From Chloroflexota bacterium (GTDB lineage: Bacteria; Chloroflexota; Dormibacteria; Aeolococcales; Aeolococcaceae), in the NCBI GenBank assembly GCA_005880985.1, contig VBIQ01000018.1, positions 1 through 56,243 on the forward strand: a stretch of 56,243 nt of DNA. The letters run 5' to 3'. A program made the position numbers and the translations under genes. Shown in pieces: positions 40,430 to 49,599 of this stretch (the first letter of the stretch is position 1; each line of letters starts with the position of its first letter). A model generated the notes under the pieces. The model was not told the DNA's origin, did no database searches, and was given only the letters and a program-made list of their open reading frames with translations.

Positions 40430-42499
40430 ATGTCGTTCGCTGCCCTCTTGCCCATCGGGCTTGCTGGGATTCTTGCCCTTGTCTACGCGCTCTATCTGAT
40501 TGCCTGGGTGCTGCGCCAGCCTCAGGGCAACGAGCGGATGATCTCCATCGCTCGCGCCATCCAGGAGGGAGCCGGCGCCTACCTCAACCGGCAGTACACG
40601 ATCATCGCCGGCATCGGCGTGCTCATCGCCATCGTCTTGCTCCTCCTCCAGGGTCTGGCGCTGGGATGGGGGACGGGGGTGAAGACCGCCGTGCTCTTCG
40701 TCATGGGTGCGGTTCTCAGCGCCGCTGCCGGCTACGTGGGGATGAACATCTCGGTTCGCTCCAACCTGCGCACCGCCGAGGCGGCGCGCTCCGGCATCGA
40801 CCCCGCATTGCGCACCGCCTTCCGCGGCGGCGCCGTCACCGGCCTGTTCGTGGTGGGCTTCGGGCTGGCCGGGGTGGTCACCGCCTACGGCATCTTTCGC
40901 GACTTCGACGCCCTGGTCGGATTCGCCTTCGGCGCTTCGCTGATCTCGGTGTTCGCCCGGCTGGGGGGCGGCATCTACACCAAGGCGGCCGACGTGGGCG
41001 CCGACCTGGTGGGCAAGGTGGAGGCGGGCATCCCCGAGGACGACCCTCGCAATCCCGCGGTCATCGCCGACAACGTCGGCGACAACGTCGGCGACTGCGC
41101 CGGCATGGCGGCCGACCTCTTCGAGACCTACGCGGTGACCGCGGTGGCAGCCATGCTGCTCGGCTTCCTGCGTTTCAAGGACTCGGCCGGCAACCCGGAG
41201 CTGGGGTTCGTGATCTACCCGCTCGTCCTCGGTGCCATCAGCATCGTCGCCACCGTGATCGGCTCCAACTTCGTGCGCCTGCCCCGCAGCGGCTGGATCA
41301 TGGGCGCGCTCTACAAGGGGTTGGGTGCCGCGGTGGTCATCGCCCTGCCCGCCTTCTTCGCCGCCACCGTGCTCTTCGACGGCAAGGGCTACTTCAACGG
41401 GGCGCCCTTCAGCTCGTTCAATCTGTTCTGGTGTGCCGTCATCGGCGTCGGCGTCACCGTGATCCTGGTCGGCATCACCGAGTTCTTCACCGGCTCGCAG
41501 TTCTGGCCGGTGCGCACCATCGCCGCCGCCTCGACCACCGGCCACGCCACCAACATTATCGCCGGGCTGTCGATCGGCATGGAGTCCACCGCCATCCCGG
41601 TGCTGACCATCGGCGTCGGCATCCTGCTCTCAGCCTGGCTGGCAGGCCTCTACGGCATCGCCATCGCCGCCATGGCGATGCTCAGCATGACCGGCATCAT
41701 CGTCGCCATCGACTCCTACGGGCCCATCACCGACAACGCCGGTGGCATCGCCGAGATGGCCGACCTGCCGGAGTCGGTCCGCCAGGTCACCGATCCCCTC
41801 GACGCCGTCGGCAACACCACCAAGGCCGTGACCAAGGGCTACGCCATCGGGTCCGCGGGCCTCGCCGCGCTGGTGCTCTTCGCCAGCTACACCGACGTCA
41901 TCGCCAACCACGCCGGTCATGGCTTCAGTTTCGACCTCACCCAGCCGCAGGTGATCGTCGGGCTGCTGATCGGAGGGATCATGCCCTTCCTCTTCGGCTC
42001 GCTGGCGATGCTCGCCGTGGGGCGCGCCGCCGGGGGAGTGGTCACCGAGGTACGCCGCCAGTTCCGCGAGATCCCCGGGATCATGGAGGGCACGGCCCGG
42101 CCGGAGTACGGGCGCACGGTGGCGCTGGTCACCGCGGCGGCGCAGCGGGAGATGGTCATCCCGGGATTGATACCGGTGCTGGCGCCGATCCTGGTGGGAC
42201 TGATCATCGGTCCGCAGGCGCTGGGCGCGATGCTGTTGGGCACGATCATCGTCGGGTTGTTCGTCGCCATCTCGATGACCAGTGGCGGCGGCGCGTGGGA
42301 CAACGCCAAGAAGTACATCGAGGAGGGCCACTACGGCGGCAAGGGCACCGAGGCCCACGCCGCCGCCGTCACCGGCGACACCGTCGGCGACCCCTGCAAG
42401 GACACCGCCGGCCCGGCGATCAACCCGATGATCAAGGTGATCAATATCATCGCCATCCTGCTGGGCCCAACCGTCGCCCTCCATCACGCCTTTTACTAG
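40430..42499 (+). CDS. hppA: Proton-translocating membrane pyrophosphatase
   Basis: 689 aa with about 15-16 helices. It couples hydrolysis of pyrophosphate to H+ export across the membrane. Substrate-binding motifs are intact: [45 protein letters not shown] and the C-terminal [21 protein letters not shown]. The K+-dependence site reads [14 protein letters not shown], with Lys in the position where K+-dependent enzymes have Ala, so a K+-independent H+ pump is predicted. Start ATG 40430 follows GAGGAG. It would recover energy from PPi under low-ATP conditions, common in soil or sediment bacteria. Confidence 0.96.
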   Translation: MSFAALLPIGLAGILALVYALYLIAWVLRQPQGNERMISIARAIQEGAGAYLNRQYTIIAGIGVLIAIVLLLLQGLALGWGTGVKTAVLFVMGAVLSAAAGYVGMNISVRSNLRTAEAARSGIDPALRTAFRGGAVTGLFVVGFGLAGVVTAYGIFRDFDALVGFAFGASLISVFARLGGGIYTKAADVGADLVGKVEAGIPEDDPRNPAVIADNVGDNVGDCAGMAADLFETYAVTAVAAMLLGFLRFKDSAGNPELGFVIYPLVLGAISIVATVIGSNFVRLPRSGWIMGALYKGLGAAVVIALPAFFAATVLFDGKGYFNGAPFSSFNLFWCAVIGVGVTVILVGITEFFTGSQFWPVRTIAAASTTGHATNIIAGLSIGMESTAIPVLTIGVGILLSAWLAGLYGIAIAAMAMLSMTGIIVAIDSYGPITDNAGGIAEMADLPESVRQVTDPLDAVGNTTKAVTKGYAIGSAGLAALVLFASYTDVIANHAGHGFSFDLTQPQVIVGLLIGGIMPFLFGSLAMLAVGRAAGGVVTEVRRQFREIPGIMEGTARPEYGRTVALVTAAAQREMVIPGLIPVLAPILVGLIIGPQALGAMLLGTIIVGLFVAISMTSGGGAWDNAKKYIEEGHYGGKGTEAHAAAVTGDTVGDPCKDTAGPAINPMIKVINIIAILLGPTVALHHAFY

Positions 42500-42565
42500 T
42501 GCTCCGTCACCGCGGAACATTGCCGCTCCGACCGGTGCGCGTCATCCCACCGTGAGCCCGATCGA

Positions 42566-43171
42566 GTGCGTGTGATCCCGCGGCTGGCGATGCTGCCGCT
42601 GCGCCGCCGCCTGCTGGGCGCCCTGATCGTGCTGCTCGGCGCCGGCCTGGTGACGGCCGGCTTCTTTCTCGATGCCGAGAGTGATGCCGGCGGAGCTCTG
42701 CTCTGCCGCCTTCCCTGCTCGCCGTTCGACATCTCGCGGAGAAGCCCGGCGGGGATCCTGCATCACGCCTTCGATCACGCCCTCGCCGGGGGACGCACCA
42801 ACGGCTTCGCGGATGCGTCGCTGCGAGCGGCGGTGATCATCATGGCCGCCTCCGCTCTGGTCGCGCTGGTGCTCACCGCCAGTCCGCTGCTGCGCGGCTT
42901 CATCGGCACCGCCGCCGGCATGGGCCTGCTCGGCGTTGCCCTGCTCGCCGCGGTGGTCTCCGGCGAGAGCGCCCGCCAGGCGCCGTCACTCCGCGTCGCG
43001 CTGGGGCGGGCGGTGGTGGTGTGTGGTGCCGGCTTCGCGGTGATGATGGTGGGCGGAGGCTTGCGCGCCCTGCGTCCGCTCGCCGGCGTGGCATCCGGTC
43101 TGGTGCTGGCGGCGGCGGGCGCGGGACTGGGCATGGTGGTGGCGCTGTTCCTCGGCTCGCACCGCCCCTGA
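42566..43171 (+). CDS. Membrane protein, unknown
   Basis: 201 aa, about five hydrophobic helices (around 16-35, 87-105, 109-130, 145-165, 172-195) with a polar loop after helix 1 containing LLCRLPCSPFDISRRSP, two cysteines five residues apart. Start is GTG 42566 or ATG 42587. No family recognised. It begins 66 bp after the hppA gene without an evident promoter, so read-through is possible. Confidence 0.6.
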   Translation: MRVIPRLAMLPLRRRLLGALIVLLGAGLVTAGFFLDAESDAGGALLCRLPCSPFDISRRSPAGILHHAFDHALAGGRTNGFADASLRAAVIIMAASALVALVLTASPLLRGFIGTAAGMGLLGVALLAAVVSGESARQAPSLRVALGRAVVVCGAGFAVMMVGGGLRALRPLAGVASGLVLAAAGAGLGMVVALFLGSHRP

Positions 43172-43178
43172 CCGTGCC

Positions 43179-43184
43179 TAGACT
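43179..43184 (+). promoter_or_regulatory. -10 box (TAGACT) of the 43,194 gene
   Basis: TAGACT, 9 nt, ATG 43194; leaderless-type spacing and no Shine-Dalgarno. Confidence 0.5.
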
Positions 43185-43193
43185 CGTCCGCCC

Positions 43194-43532
43194 ATGGACG
43201 AGTACCAGCTCGAGATCCAGGACATCCGGCGCACCCTGCTGCGCCTGAAGGCGGACAAGGCGGCCGAGGAGCTGATCGAGGAATACGAGGCGGAGCTGCG
43301 CAACCTGGTCGCCCTCTACCAGGCGGCCACCGAGACCTTCGAGCAGGGCGGGCGCCAACCACGGCTTCGTGACGCCCTCGCCGAGCTCGGATTCGGTGAA
43401 TGGACGCTGACCAACGTGTACGGCTTCGTCTACGAGGCGGCGATGGAGACCGAGACCGCCGGTCGCGACCTCGCCAACGTCATCAACCACACCGACTACG
43501 CCGCGTCACTGCTCGCGGCGCTGAACGCCTGA
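43194..43532 (+). CDS. Small acidic helical protein, unknown
   Basis: 112 aa, soluble and mostly helical. The start MDEYQLEIQDIRRTLLRLKADKAAEELIEEYEAEL has heptad spacing, suggesting a short coiled coil. The C-terminal half (FGEWTLTNVYGFVYEAAMETETAGRDLANVINHTDYAASLLAAL) is more conserved-looking, with aromatic residues. No enzymatic motif and no cysteines. It has its own -10 box. Converges on the GlcD-like gene. Unknown function. Confidence 0.65.
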   Translation: MDEYQLEIQDIRRTLLRLKADKAAEELIEEYEAELRNLVALYQAATETFEQGGRQPRLRDALAELGFGEWTLTNVYGFVYEAAMETETAGRDLANVINHTDYAASLLAALNA

Positions 43533-43548
43533 CGGGCCGAAGCGGCTA

Positions 43549-44976
43549 CTACCGGCGCGCCGCCGCCGCGGCAACCACCGCTGGTGGTGCCGCCTCGGTC
43601 GCCAACGGCGGGATCTTCTTGCCGGGATTGAGCAGGCCCTGGGGATCGAGGGCCTGCTTGATGCGCCTCATCAGCGCCACCGTCCCCGCTCCCAGCTGCC
43701 GTTCGACGTAGGCGAGCTTGGTGTAGCCGACCCCGTGCTCGCCGCTGAGCGAGCCACCCATGTCGAGCACGCACTCGAAGAGCTCGGCCGCGGCCGCGTC
43801 GCCCCGCTCGCGGTCGCCCTTGCGCCTCGGATCGATGAGGAAGGTGGCGTGCAGGTTGCCGTCGCCGAGGTGGCCGAAGTTGACCACCGGCACCGCGTGG
43901 GCGTCTCCCAGCTGATGGGTGCGGGCCACCAGCTCCGCGATGCGATCGCGGGGCACCACCACGTCCTCGTTGACCTTGCCGATCATCACCGTGGCCACGG
44001 CGGCGCTGATCGCCTTGCGCATCGCCCACAGGCGCGCCGCCGCCGCGCTGTCGGCGGCAACCTCGATGTGGTCGGAGCCGGCGTGCTCCATGGCGCTGCG
44101 GATGGAGTCGGTGTGGTCCCCGGTGGTGGCGGCGTCGCCCTCCACCTCGACCAGCACCAGGGCGCCGACTCCGCGGGCGACGGCGCTGGCGCCCGCCCTG
44201 GCCACCGCGGCCACCGCGGCCCCGTCGAGGAACTCGAGCGCGGCGGGCACCAGCCGTGACTGGGCGATGGCGGCGACGGCGTTGGCGGCACCTTCCATCG
44301 ACGCGAAGGTCGCGGCCACGGTGGAGCGCGCCGCCGGTGCGGGGATCAGACGCAGGCGCGCCTCGGTGACGATGGCGAGGGTGCCCTCCGAACCTGCCAG
44401 AAGGCGGAGGAAGTGCTGGTCGGCGTCGGTCTCGCCGACGCGGGCGATCCGTCCGTCGGCGAGGACGGCGGTGACGCCGGTGAGAAAGTCGGCGGTGGTG
44501 CCGTAGCGCAGGGCGTGCGGTCCCGCCGCGTTGCAGGCGATGTTGCCGCCGATGGTGGAGGTGGTCGACGAGCCCGGGTCGGGAGGGTAGTAGAGACCCC
44601 CGGCGGCGGCGCGACGGTGCACGGTCGCGGTGAGCACCCCCGCCTCGACGTCGATCCGCATCGCCGACCCGTCGAGGGCGAGCACGCGAGACATGCGGCA
44701 GAGATTGACGACCACCCCACCGCCCAGCGGGATGGCGCCACCCGCATACCCGGTGCCGGCTCCCCGCGGCACCACCGCACATCCATGTCGGGCGCACACC
44801 TGGACGACGCCCGAGACCTCCTCGGTGCTCGCGGGGAAGACCACCGCATCGGGAAGGTGGCGCTCGCCCGAGGCGCCGAATGCATCGAAGCTGTACGAGG
44901 CCAGATCCGCCGGCCGGGCCAGCACCTGGGGGCCCCCGACCACGGCGGCGAGATCGCTGAGCAGACCCTCCCGCAT
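43549..44976 (-). CDS. GlcD-like FAD-linked oxidase (glycolate/D-lactate dehydrogenase type)
   Basis: 475 aa PCMH/VAO-type flavoprotein. The FAD PP-loop PRGAGTGYAGGAIPLGGGVVV and DPGSSTTSTIGGNIACNAAGPHALRYGTT are clear. The C-terminal domain has VNFGHLGDGNLHATF and SGEHGVGYTKLAYV, with the active-site histidines of GlcD and D-lactate dehydrogenases. It oxidises an alpha-hydroxy acid such as glycolate or D-lactate, probably with quinone or a partner FeS protein as acceptor. No glcE/glcF partner is adjacent. Start ATG 44976, with a -10 box 9 nt upstream. Confidence 0.92.
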   Translation of the reverse strand: MREGLLSDLAAVVGGPQVLARPADLASYSFDAFGASGERHLPDAVVFPASTEEVSGVVQVCARHGCAVVPRGAGTGYAGGAIPLGGGVVVNLCRMSRVLALDGSAMRIDVEAGVLTATVHRRAAAGGLYYPPDPGSSTTSTIGGNIACNAAGPHALRYGTTADFLTGVTAVLADGRIARVGETDADQHFLRLLAGSEGTLAIVTEARLRLIPAPAARSTVAATFASMEGAANAVAAIAQSRLVPAALEFLDGAAVAAVARAGASAVARGVGALVLVEVEGDAATTGDHTDSIRSAMEHAGSDHIEVAADSAAAARLWAMRKAISAAVATVMIGKVNEDVVVPRDRIAELVARTHQLGDAHAVPVVNFGHLGDGNLHATFLIDPRRKGDRERGDAAAAELFECVLDMGGSLSGEHGVGYTKLAYVERQLGAGTVALMRRIKQALDPQGLLNPGKKIPPLATEAAPPAVVAAAAARR

Positions 44977-44985
44977 GGCCCCGGA

Positions 44986-44991
44986 ATGCTA
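44986..44991 (-). promoter_or_regulatory. -10 box (TAGCAT) of the GlcD-like gene
   Basis: Minus-strand TAGCAT, 9 nt, ATG 44976; leaderless-type spacing. Divergent from the Mrp promoter 58 bp away. Confidence 0.45.
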
Positions 44992-45049
44992 GTGGACGGC
45001 GGCGGCCGGGTGGCGTTGCCGGCGGTTCGGACGCCGGAGCACCGCCGCG

Positions 45050-45055
45050 TATACT
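45050..45055 (+). promoter_or_regulatory. -10 box (TATACT) of the mrp gene
   Basis: TATACT, 9 nt, ATG 45065; leaderless-type spacing. Same hexamer as at the two-component operon (12,293). Confidence 0.5.
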
Positions 45056-45064
45056 CGAACGGCG

Positions 45065-46171
45065 ATGAGTGAGAGCGAGGTCATCCAGCAGATCGAGCGC
45101 GCTCTGTCCACGGTGATGGAGCCCGAGCTGCACAAGGACCTGATGACCCTCAACATGGTCAAGGACCTGCGCCTCGAGAGCGGTACGGTGTCGATGCGGG
45201 TGGTGCTCACCACCCCCGCGTGCCCGCTCAAGGACCGCATCAACCGTGACATCGAGGCGGCGCTGGTCGGTCGCGTCCCCGGGGTCGACGCGGTCAAGGT
45301 CGAGTGGGACGCCAGCGTCACCACCACCCGCGGCCTGCCCGGCCGCAAAGACATTCCGAATGTGCGCAACGTGGTCGCCGTCAGCGCCGGCAAGGGCGGC
45401 GTCGGCAAGACCACGGTCAGCGTCAACGTCGCCATCGCCCTGCACCAGGCGGGCGCGACGGTGGGATTGATCGACGCCGACGTCTACGGTCCCAACGTGC
45501 CGATCATGCTCGGTCTCCACGACCAGCCCAGCGCCCGCGGCGATCGCATCATCCCGCTGCAGGCGTACGGCCTGCGGGTGATGTCGCTCGGCACCGTGCT
45601 CAAGCCCGACCAGCCGGTGATCTGGCGGGGTCCCATGCTCGGCGGCGCGGTGCGTCAGTTCCTCTACGACGTCGAATGGGGCGAGCTCGACTACCTGGTC
45701 ATCGATCTTCCCCCCGGCACCGGCGACGTACAGCTGACACTCGCCCAGAGCATCCCGTTGACCGGTGCGGTGATCGTCACCCAGCCGCAGGACGTCTCCA
45801 TCGCCGATGTCGGTCGCGGCATCGCCATGTTCAAGCAGCTGAAGGTGCCGGTGCTGGGCATCGTCGAGAACATGAGCGGTTTTCTCTGCCCTCACTGCGG
45901 CGAGCGCACCGACGTCTTCGGTGCCGGCGGCGGCGGCGAGCTCGCCGAGCGGCTGCGCCTGCCCTTCCTCGGGGCGATCCCGCTGGATCCGCGCGTGCGC
46001 CTCGGAGGAGGCGACGGGCAACCGCTGATGGCGGCGGCCCCGGGCAGCCCGGTGGGGCAGACGTTCAACGACGTCGCCTCGCACATCGCCGCCGAGGTGA
46101 GCAAGGAGAACTTCCGGGTCACCGCCACCGGACCGGTGATGCCCTCCGGTCCCCGCATCAAGCTCGGCTGA
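45065..46171 (+). CDS. Mrp/NBP35-type iron-sulfur cluster carrier ATPase
   Basis: 368 aa. N-terminal MIP18/DUF59 domain (about 1-95: ERALSTVMEPELHKDLMTLNMVKDL, TTPACPLKD) and a MinD/ParA-like P-loop domain with deviant Walker A SAGKGGVGKTTVSVNVA near residue 109, ADVYGPNVP switch and a CPHC motif near the C-terminus (GFLCPHCGERTDVFG) that binds a bridging Fe-S cluster. It delivers Fe-S clusters to apoproteins such as the Rieske or dehydrogenase subunits. An MFS exporter gene follows 10 bp later. Confidence 0.93.
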   Translation: MSESEVIQQIERALSTVMEPELHKDLMTLNMVKDLRLESGTVSMRVVLTTPACPLKDRINRDIEAALVGRVPGVDAVKVEWDASVTTTRGLPGRKDIPNVRNVVAVSAGKGGVGKTTVSVNVAIALHQAGATVGLIDADVYGPNVPIMLGLHDQPSARGDRIIPLQAYGLRVMSLGTVLKPDQPVIWRGPMLGGAVRQFLYDVEWGELDYLVIDLPPGTGDVQLTLAQSIPLTGAVIVTQPQDVSIADVGRGIAMFKQLKVPVLGIVENMSGFLCPHCGERTDVFGAGGGGELAERLRLPFLGAIPLDPRVRLGGGDGQPLMAAAPGSPVGQTFNDVASHIAAEVSKENFRVTATGPVMPSGPRIKLG

Positions 46172-46181
46172 CCGGCGCTCG

Positions 46182-47663
46182 GTGAGCAGCGCCACGGCAT
46201 CGACGGAACCACCGTCGCCGGCGGCGGGGACTCCTCGGCCGCTGCTGCTGGTGGCGCTCGGACTCGGCGCCTTCGTGGGGATGGTCGACGCCACCATCGT
46301 CGCCGTCGCCCTCGATCCCATCGGCCGGCACTTCGGCGTCTCGCTGGCGCAGAGCCAGTACGTGCTCGGCGTCTACCTGGTCACGGTGACCGCGACCATT
46401 CCCACCCTGGGACGGCTGGGCGACCGCTTCGGGCGCCGCAACGCCTACGCCGCAGGCTTCGTGGTGTTCGCCGCCGGTTCGGTGCTGGCGGCGCTGGCTC
46501 CGATGTTCGGCGTGCTCCTGCTCGCTCGGGCGATCCAGGCGGTGGGCGGCGGCCTGCTCACCGCCGGCAGCCTGGCGCTGATCGCCGAGCACGTCCCTCG
46601 GCGGCGCACCGGGCGCTCGGTGGCGGTGATGGTGGTTCTGCAGGCGGTGGCCGGGCTGACCGGACCGCCGCTGGGCGGGCTGCTGGTAGCGCTCTGGGGA
46701 TGGCAGGCGGTGTTCTGGGCCGGGGTCCCGCTGGCCGCGCTCGGGCTGGTGCTGGTGCGCGTCGCGGTGCCGGGGTCCGTTCAACGGGCGGTCGCCGGCC
46801 TGGACATGGCCGGCGCCCTGGCCCTGGCGCTGCTGCTGCTGTGCCTGGGTGGCGGGATCGCCTCGCTGAGTGGCAGCGCCGTGCTCGGCTGGCCGGCGGG
46901 CGGGTGGCTCGGCCTCGCCGCGGGCGCCGCCGGCGCGCTGCTGTTGGCCGAGCGTCGAGCCGCCCATCCCCTCCTCGACCGGCGGCTGCTGCGGAGCGGG
47001 CGGTTCGCCGGGGCGGCCCTGGGGACGTTCCTGTCGACCGGCACCCTGATGTCCTGCTTCGCCTTCCTGCCGTACTGGCTCGAGAGCGCCCACCGGACCA
47101 GCGCCGCCATTGCCGGCGCCGCCTTCCTCCCGATCGGCATCGGGGTGGTCGCGACCGCCCGCCAGGGCGGTGGCCTCGGCGATCTCGGCCGGACCGTCGC
47201 CGCGACCACCGCCGGGATGTGGCTCGCCGCCGCCGGCCTGCTCGCCGCCGCCTCCGGTGCCGCCTTGGACCTCTGGCCGCTGCTGGCCGCCGGCCTGTTC
47301 GCGCTCGGCGCCGGCAACGGCCTGTTCTCCTCGCCCAACACCGCCGCCGCCCTCGCCGCCGCGCCCCGATCGGCGCTGGGGAGCGCCGCTGGGTTTCTCT
47401 CCGCCGCCCGCAACGCCGGGGTGGTCACCGGCCTGGCGGTCACCGGCGCCGTCTACACCGCGGCGGTGGGCCATTCGCCCGGTGACGCCGATGGCGCCGC
47501 GGCCGCGATCTTCGCGGTGGCGGCCTTGATCTGCGCCGCGGTGGCCCTGCTGGCGCGCCGGGTCTACGGCGGGCAGCCGGCGCGTCTGGCGCCGGCGTTT
47601 CGGGGCGCGGCCGCCGCCGAGGTCGGCGCCGAGGCCGCCGCCCTGGCGGCGTCCGGCGACTAG
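46182..47663 (+). CDS. MFS transporter, DHA2-like
   Basis: 493 aa, 12-14 helices. The MFS motif A between helices 2 and 3 reads GRLGDRFGRRNAY, and motif C-like GPPLGGLLVALWGWQAVFW marks a drug:H+ antiporter. Motif B-like RAIQAVGGGLLTAGSLALI is also present. The C-terminal part is very Ala-rich. It probably exports drugs or metabolites by proton antiport. Start GTG 46182. Adjacent to mrp without obvious functional linkage. Confidence 0.87.
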   Translation: MSSATASTEPPSPAAGTPRPLLLVALGLGAFVGMVDATIVAVALDPIGRHFGVSLAQSQYVLGVYLVTVTATIPTLGRLGDRFGRRNAYAAGFVVFAAGSVLAALAPMFGVLLLARAIQAVGGGLLTAGSLALIAEHVPRRRTGRSVAVMVVLQAVAGLTGPPLGGLLVALWGWQAVFWAGVPLAALGLVLVRVAVPGSVQRAVAGLDMAGALALALLLLCLGGGIASLSGSAVLGWPAGGWLGLAAGAAGALLLAERRAAHPLLDRRLLRSGRFAGAALGTFLSTGTLMSCFAFLPYWLESAHRTSAAIAGAAFLPIGIGVVATARQGGGLGDLGRTVAATTAGMWLAAAGLLAAASGAALDLWPLLAAGLFALGAGNGLFSSPNTAAALAAAPRSALGSAAGFLSAARNAGVVTGLAVTGAVYTAAVGHSPGDADGAAAAIFAVAALICAAVALLARRVYGGQPARLAPAFRGAAAAEVGAEAAALAASGD

Positions 47664-47676
47664 TGCCCCGCCCCCC

Positions 47677-48177
47677 TTGCGCCGCCCGCCGGTGCCTCGC
47701 CCTCCGCTGATCGCGGTGTGCGGCGCGTCGGCGCCGTCACCTGAGGAGGCAGCGCTGGCCCGCAGCGTCGGCCGCCGGCTGGCGGAGCGAGGCGCGCTGG
47801 TGCTCTGCGGCGGTCTCGGCGGGGTGATGGAGGCATGCGCCGAGGGCGTCCGCGAGGCCGGCGGCACCTCGATCGGACTGCTGCCGGGCTGGGATCCCGA
47901 CGAGGCGGCGGAGGCGATCGGCGTCGCCCTCCCCACCGGTCTCGGTGAGGTGCGCAACGCCCTGCTCGCGCGCGCCTGCGTCGCCATGGTGGCGGTCGGC
48001 GGCGGCTACGGCACGCTGAGCGAGATCGCCTTCGCGCGGCGACTTGGCCGTCCGGTGGCCACCCTGTCGTCGTGGCAGCTCCACCGCGACGGGGCGCAGA
48101 TCGATGACCCCGACCTCTTCGCCGCCGGCAGTCCAGCCGCGGCCGTCGACTGGGCCCTCGACCACGTCCCCGACTGA
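47677..48177 (+). CDS. LOG/TIGR00725-family Rossmann protein
   Basis: 166 aa. IAVCGASAPSPEEAALARSVGRRLAERGALVLCGGLGGVMEACAEGVREAGG with GGLGGVMEA is the PGG-motif region of the LOG/DprA-related fold, and GGGYGTLSEIAFARRLGRPV is the second signature. Nucleotide- or nucleotide-derivative-binding; true LOG enzymes release cytokinin bases, but the TIGR00725 branch has no assigned reaction. The start (TTG 47677 or GTG 47692) is uncertain. Confidence 0.8.
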   Translation: MRRPPVPRPPLIAVCGASAPSPEEAALARSVGRRLAERGALVLCGGLGGVMEACAEGVREAGGTSIGLLPGWDPDEAAEAIGVALPTGLGEVRNALLARACVAMVAVGGGYGTLSEIAFARRLGRPVATLSSWQLHRDGAQIDDPDLFAAGSPAAAVDWALDHVPD

Positions 48178-48217
48178 GCCGGGCTCGACCGAGGTTCGGC
48201 CACCGAATCCGCAGTCG

Positions 48218-49561
48218 TCAGCCGAGCGCCGTCGCCGCCGCCCGTCCCAGCGCGCTCACCGCGTCCGCCTGGTTTGTGAAGACGCGCACCAGCTGGCTGT
48301 ACTGGGGCAGACGCGCCACCAGTTCCGCGGTGCGGCTGTGCACCACCGAGCCCTGCAGCGGATCCCAGATCGCCACCATGCCGTCGTCGTGCATCGGGTT
48401 CTGCGGGGCGACGCTGGCGCTGGCGATGTCGACGACGAAGCTGGTGTCGCCCATCCCGTCCGGCAGCAGCGATGCGATCCGCTGCTGCGCGCCGTCGAGT
48501 ACCGAGTCGCTGCGGGCGTACGCCTCATAGGCAAGCCGCCACGGCAGCTCACGGGCGGTGATCCGGGCCCAGGCCTGGGCCAGCCGCGCTTGGCTGCTGC
48601 CCACCGCCGCCCGGCGCCAGCGCTGCACCGCCTCCAGCAGCGACCAGTCCGTCAGCTCCAGGTACTCGTCGAGATGGTCGAGCGGGTTGCCGGCAAGGAG
48701 GTGCTCCACCGTCTCCGCAAAGATCTCCCGCATCGACAGGTCGATCCGCCGAACCGTCCGGTGGAAGTAGATGTTGGTGTACAGGTAGAGCCGTGCCGTC
48801 AGGAACATCTGCAGCGCTCCGGCGGCGTGGGCGTGGAGCGCGATGGTGTCGCCGGCGACGAAGGAGTAGTGGACCAGCCGCTTGACGTCCACCGCGCCGG
48901 CGCTGACGCCGCACATGTAGGCGTCGCGTGGCACGTAGTCGAGGTTGTCGACGGTGGCAGGCCCGCAGAGCAGCGGCTTGCAGGCACGCAACCAGAGGGG
49001 CGGACGGTAGCCCTCGATGCCGGCGGGCGCCATCACCCAGGCGATCCAGCGCGGGTCGACCCGCTCACCGGCGGCGAAGCGGCCTGAGGGGCTGGCCTCG
49101 ATGGACCCGATGATGTCGCCAAGGATGTCGCACACGATGCGGCGGCCGACGTCCTCGTGGTCGATCCCGTAGCGCGAGAGCACCTCGCGGTCGAAGAAGT
49201 GCCCGAAGGGTCCGTGACCGACGTCGTGCAGCAGGCCGGCGAGACGAAGGGTCTCCTCGACACACGGTGGCGAGGGCGCGCCGGGCAGGGCGGCGCGCAG
49301 GGATCCGTCGATCTGGCGGGCGAAGACGCCGGCGAGGTGCATCGCCCCCAGCAGATGGGCAAAGCGCGAGTGCTCGGCGGTGGGGAAGACCCACCAGGCG
49401 GACTGCAGCTGATGGATCCGTCGCAGCCGCTGCAGCCAGGGCGAGTCGAGCAGCTGCTGCTCGCCGGGCGCAGCGCCGTCACCCTTGGTGATCTCGATGT
49501 AGCCGTAGAGCGGGTCGGCGATGAGGTTGACCTCGCCGTAGCGGGCCGCTCCCGTCTCCAT
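48218..49561 (-). CDS. HD-domain phosphohydrolase (dGTPase/SAMHD1-like)
   Basis: 447 aa. HSRFAHLLGAMHLAG, LAGLLHDVGHGPFGHFFD and the later Asp form the H-HD-D metal site typical of dNTP triphosphohydrolases and SAMHD1-like enzymes. INP-style YGYIEITKGDG start and the LQRLRRIHQLQSAWWVFPTAEHSRF segment (usual LRRixQLG) are also diagnostic. It probably hydrolyses (d)NTPs or a nucleotide signal. Start ATG 49561 with -10 box 7 nt upstream. Divergent from the PQQ-propeller gene with almost overlapping promoters. Confidence 0.9.
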   Translation of the reverse strand: METGAARYGEVNLIADPLYGYIEITKGDGAAPGEQQLLDSPWLQRLRRIHQLQSAWWVFPTAEHSRFAHLLGAMHLAGVFARQIDGSLRAALPGAPSPPCVEETLRLAGLLHDVGHGPFGHFFDREVLSRYGIDHEDVGRRIVCDILGDIIGSIEASPSGRFAAGERVDPRWIAWVMAPAGIEGYRPPLWLRACKPLLCGPATVDNLDYVPRDAYMCGVSAGAVDVKRLVHYSFVAGDTIALHAHAAGALQMFLTARLYLYTNIYFHRTVRRIDLSMREIFAETVEHLLAGNPLDHLDEYLELTDWSLLEAVQRWRRAAVGSSQARLAQAWARITARELPWRLAYEAYARSDSVLDGAQQRIASLLPDGMGDTSFVVDIASASVAPQNPMHDDGMVAIWDPLQGSVVHSRTAELVARLPQYSQLVRVFTNQADAVSALGRAAATALG

Positions 49562-49568
49562 GGGCCGG

Positions 49569-49574
49569 AGTGTA
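49569..49574 (-). promoter_or_regulatory. -10 box (TACACT) of the HD gene
   Basis: Minus-strand TACACT, 7 nt, ATG 49561; leaderless-type spacing. Confidence 0.5.
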
Positions 49575-49586
49575 GAGGGCGCTCAC

Positions 49587-49592
49587 TAGACT
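49587..49592 (+). promoter_or_regulatory. -10 box (TAGACT) of the PQQ-propeller gene
   Basis: TAGACT, 7 nt, ATG 49600. Only 12 bp from the divergent HD -10 box, so both promoters cannot be occupied at once. Confidence 0.5.
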
Positions 49593-49599
49593 GGGCGCC

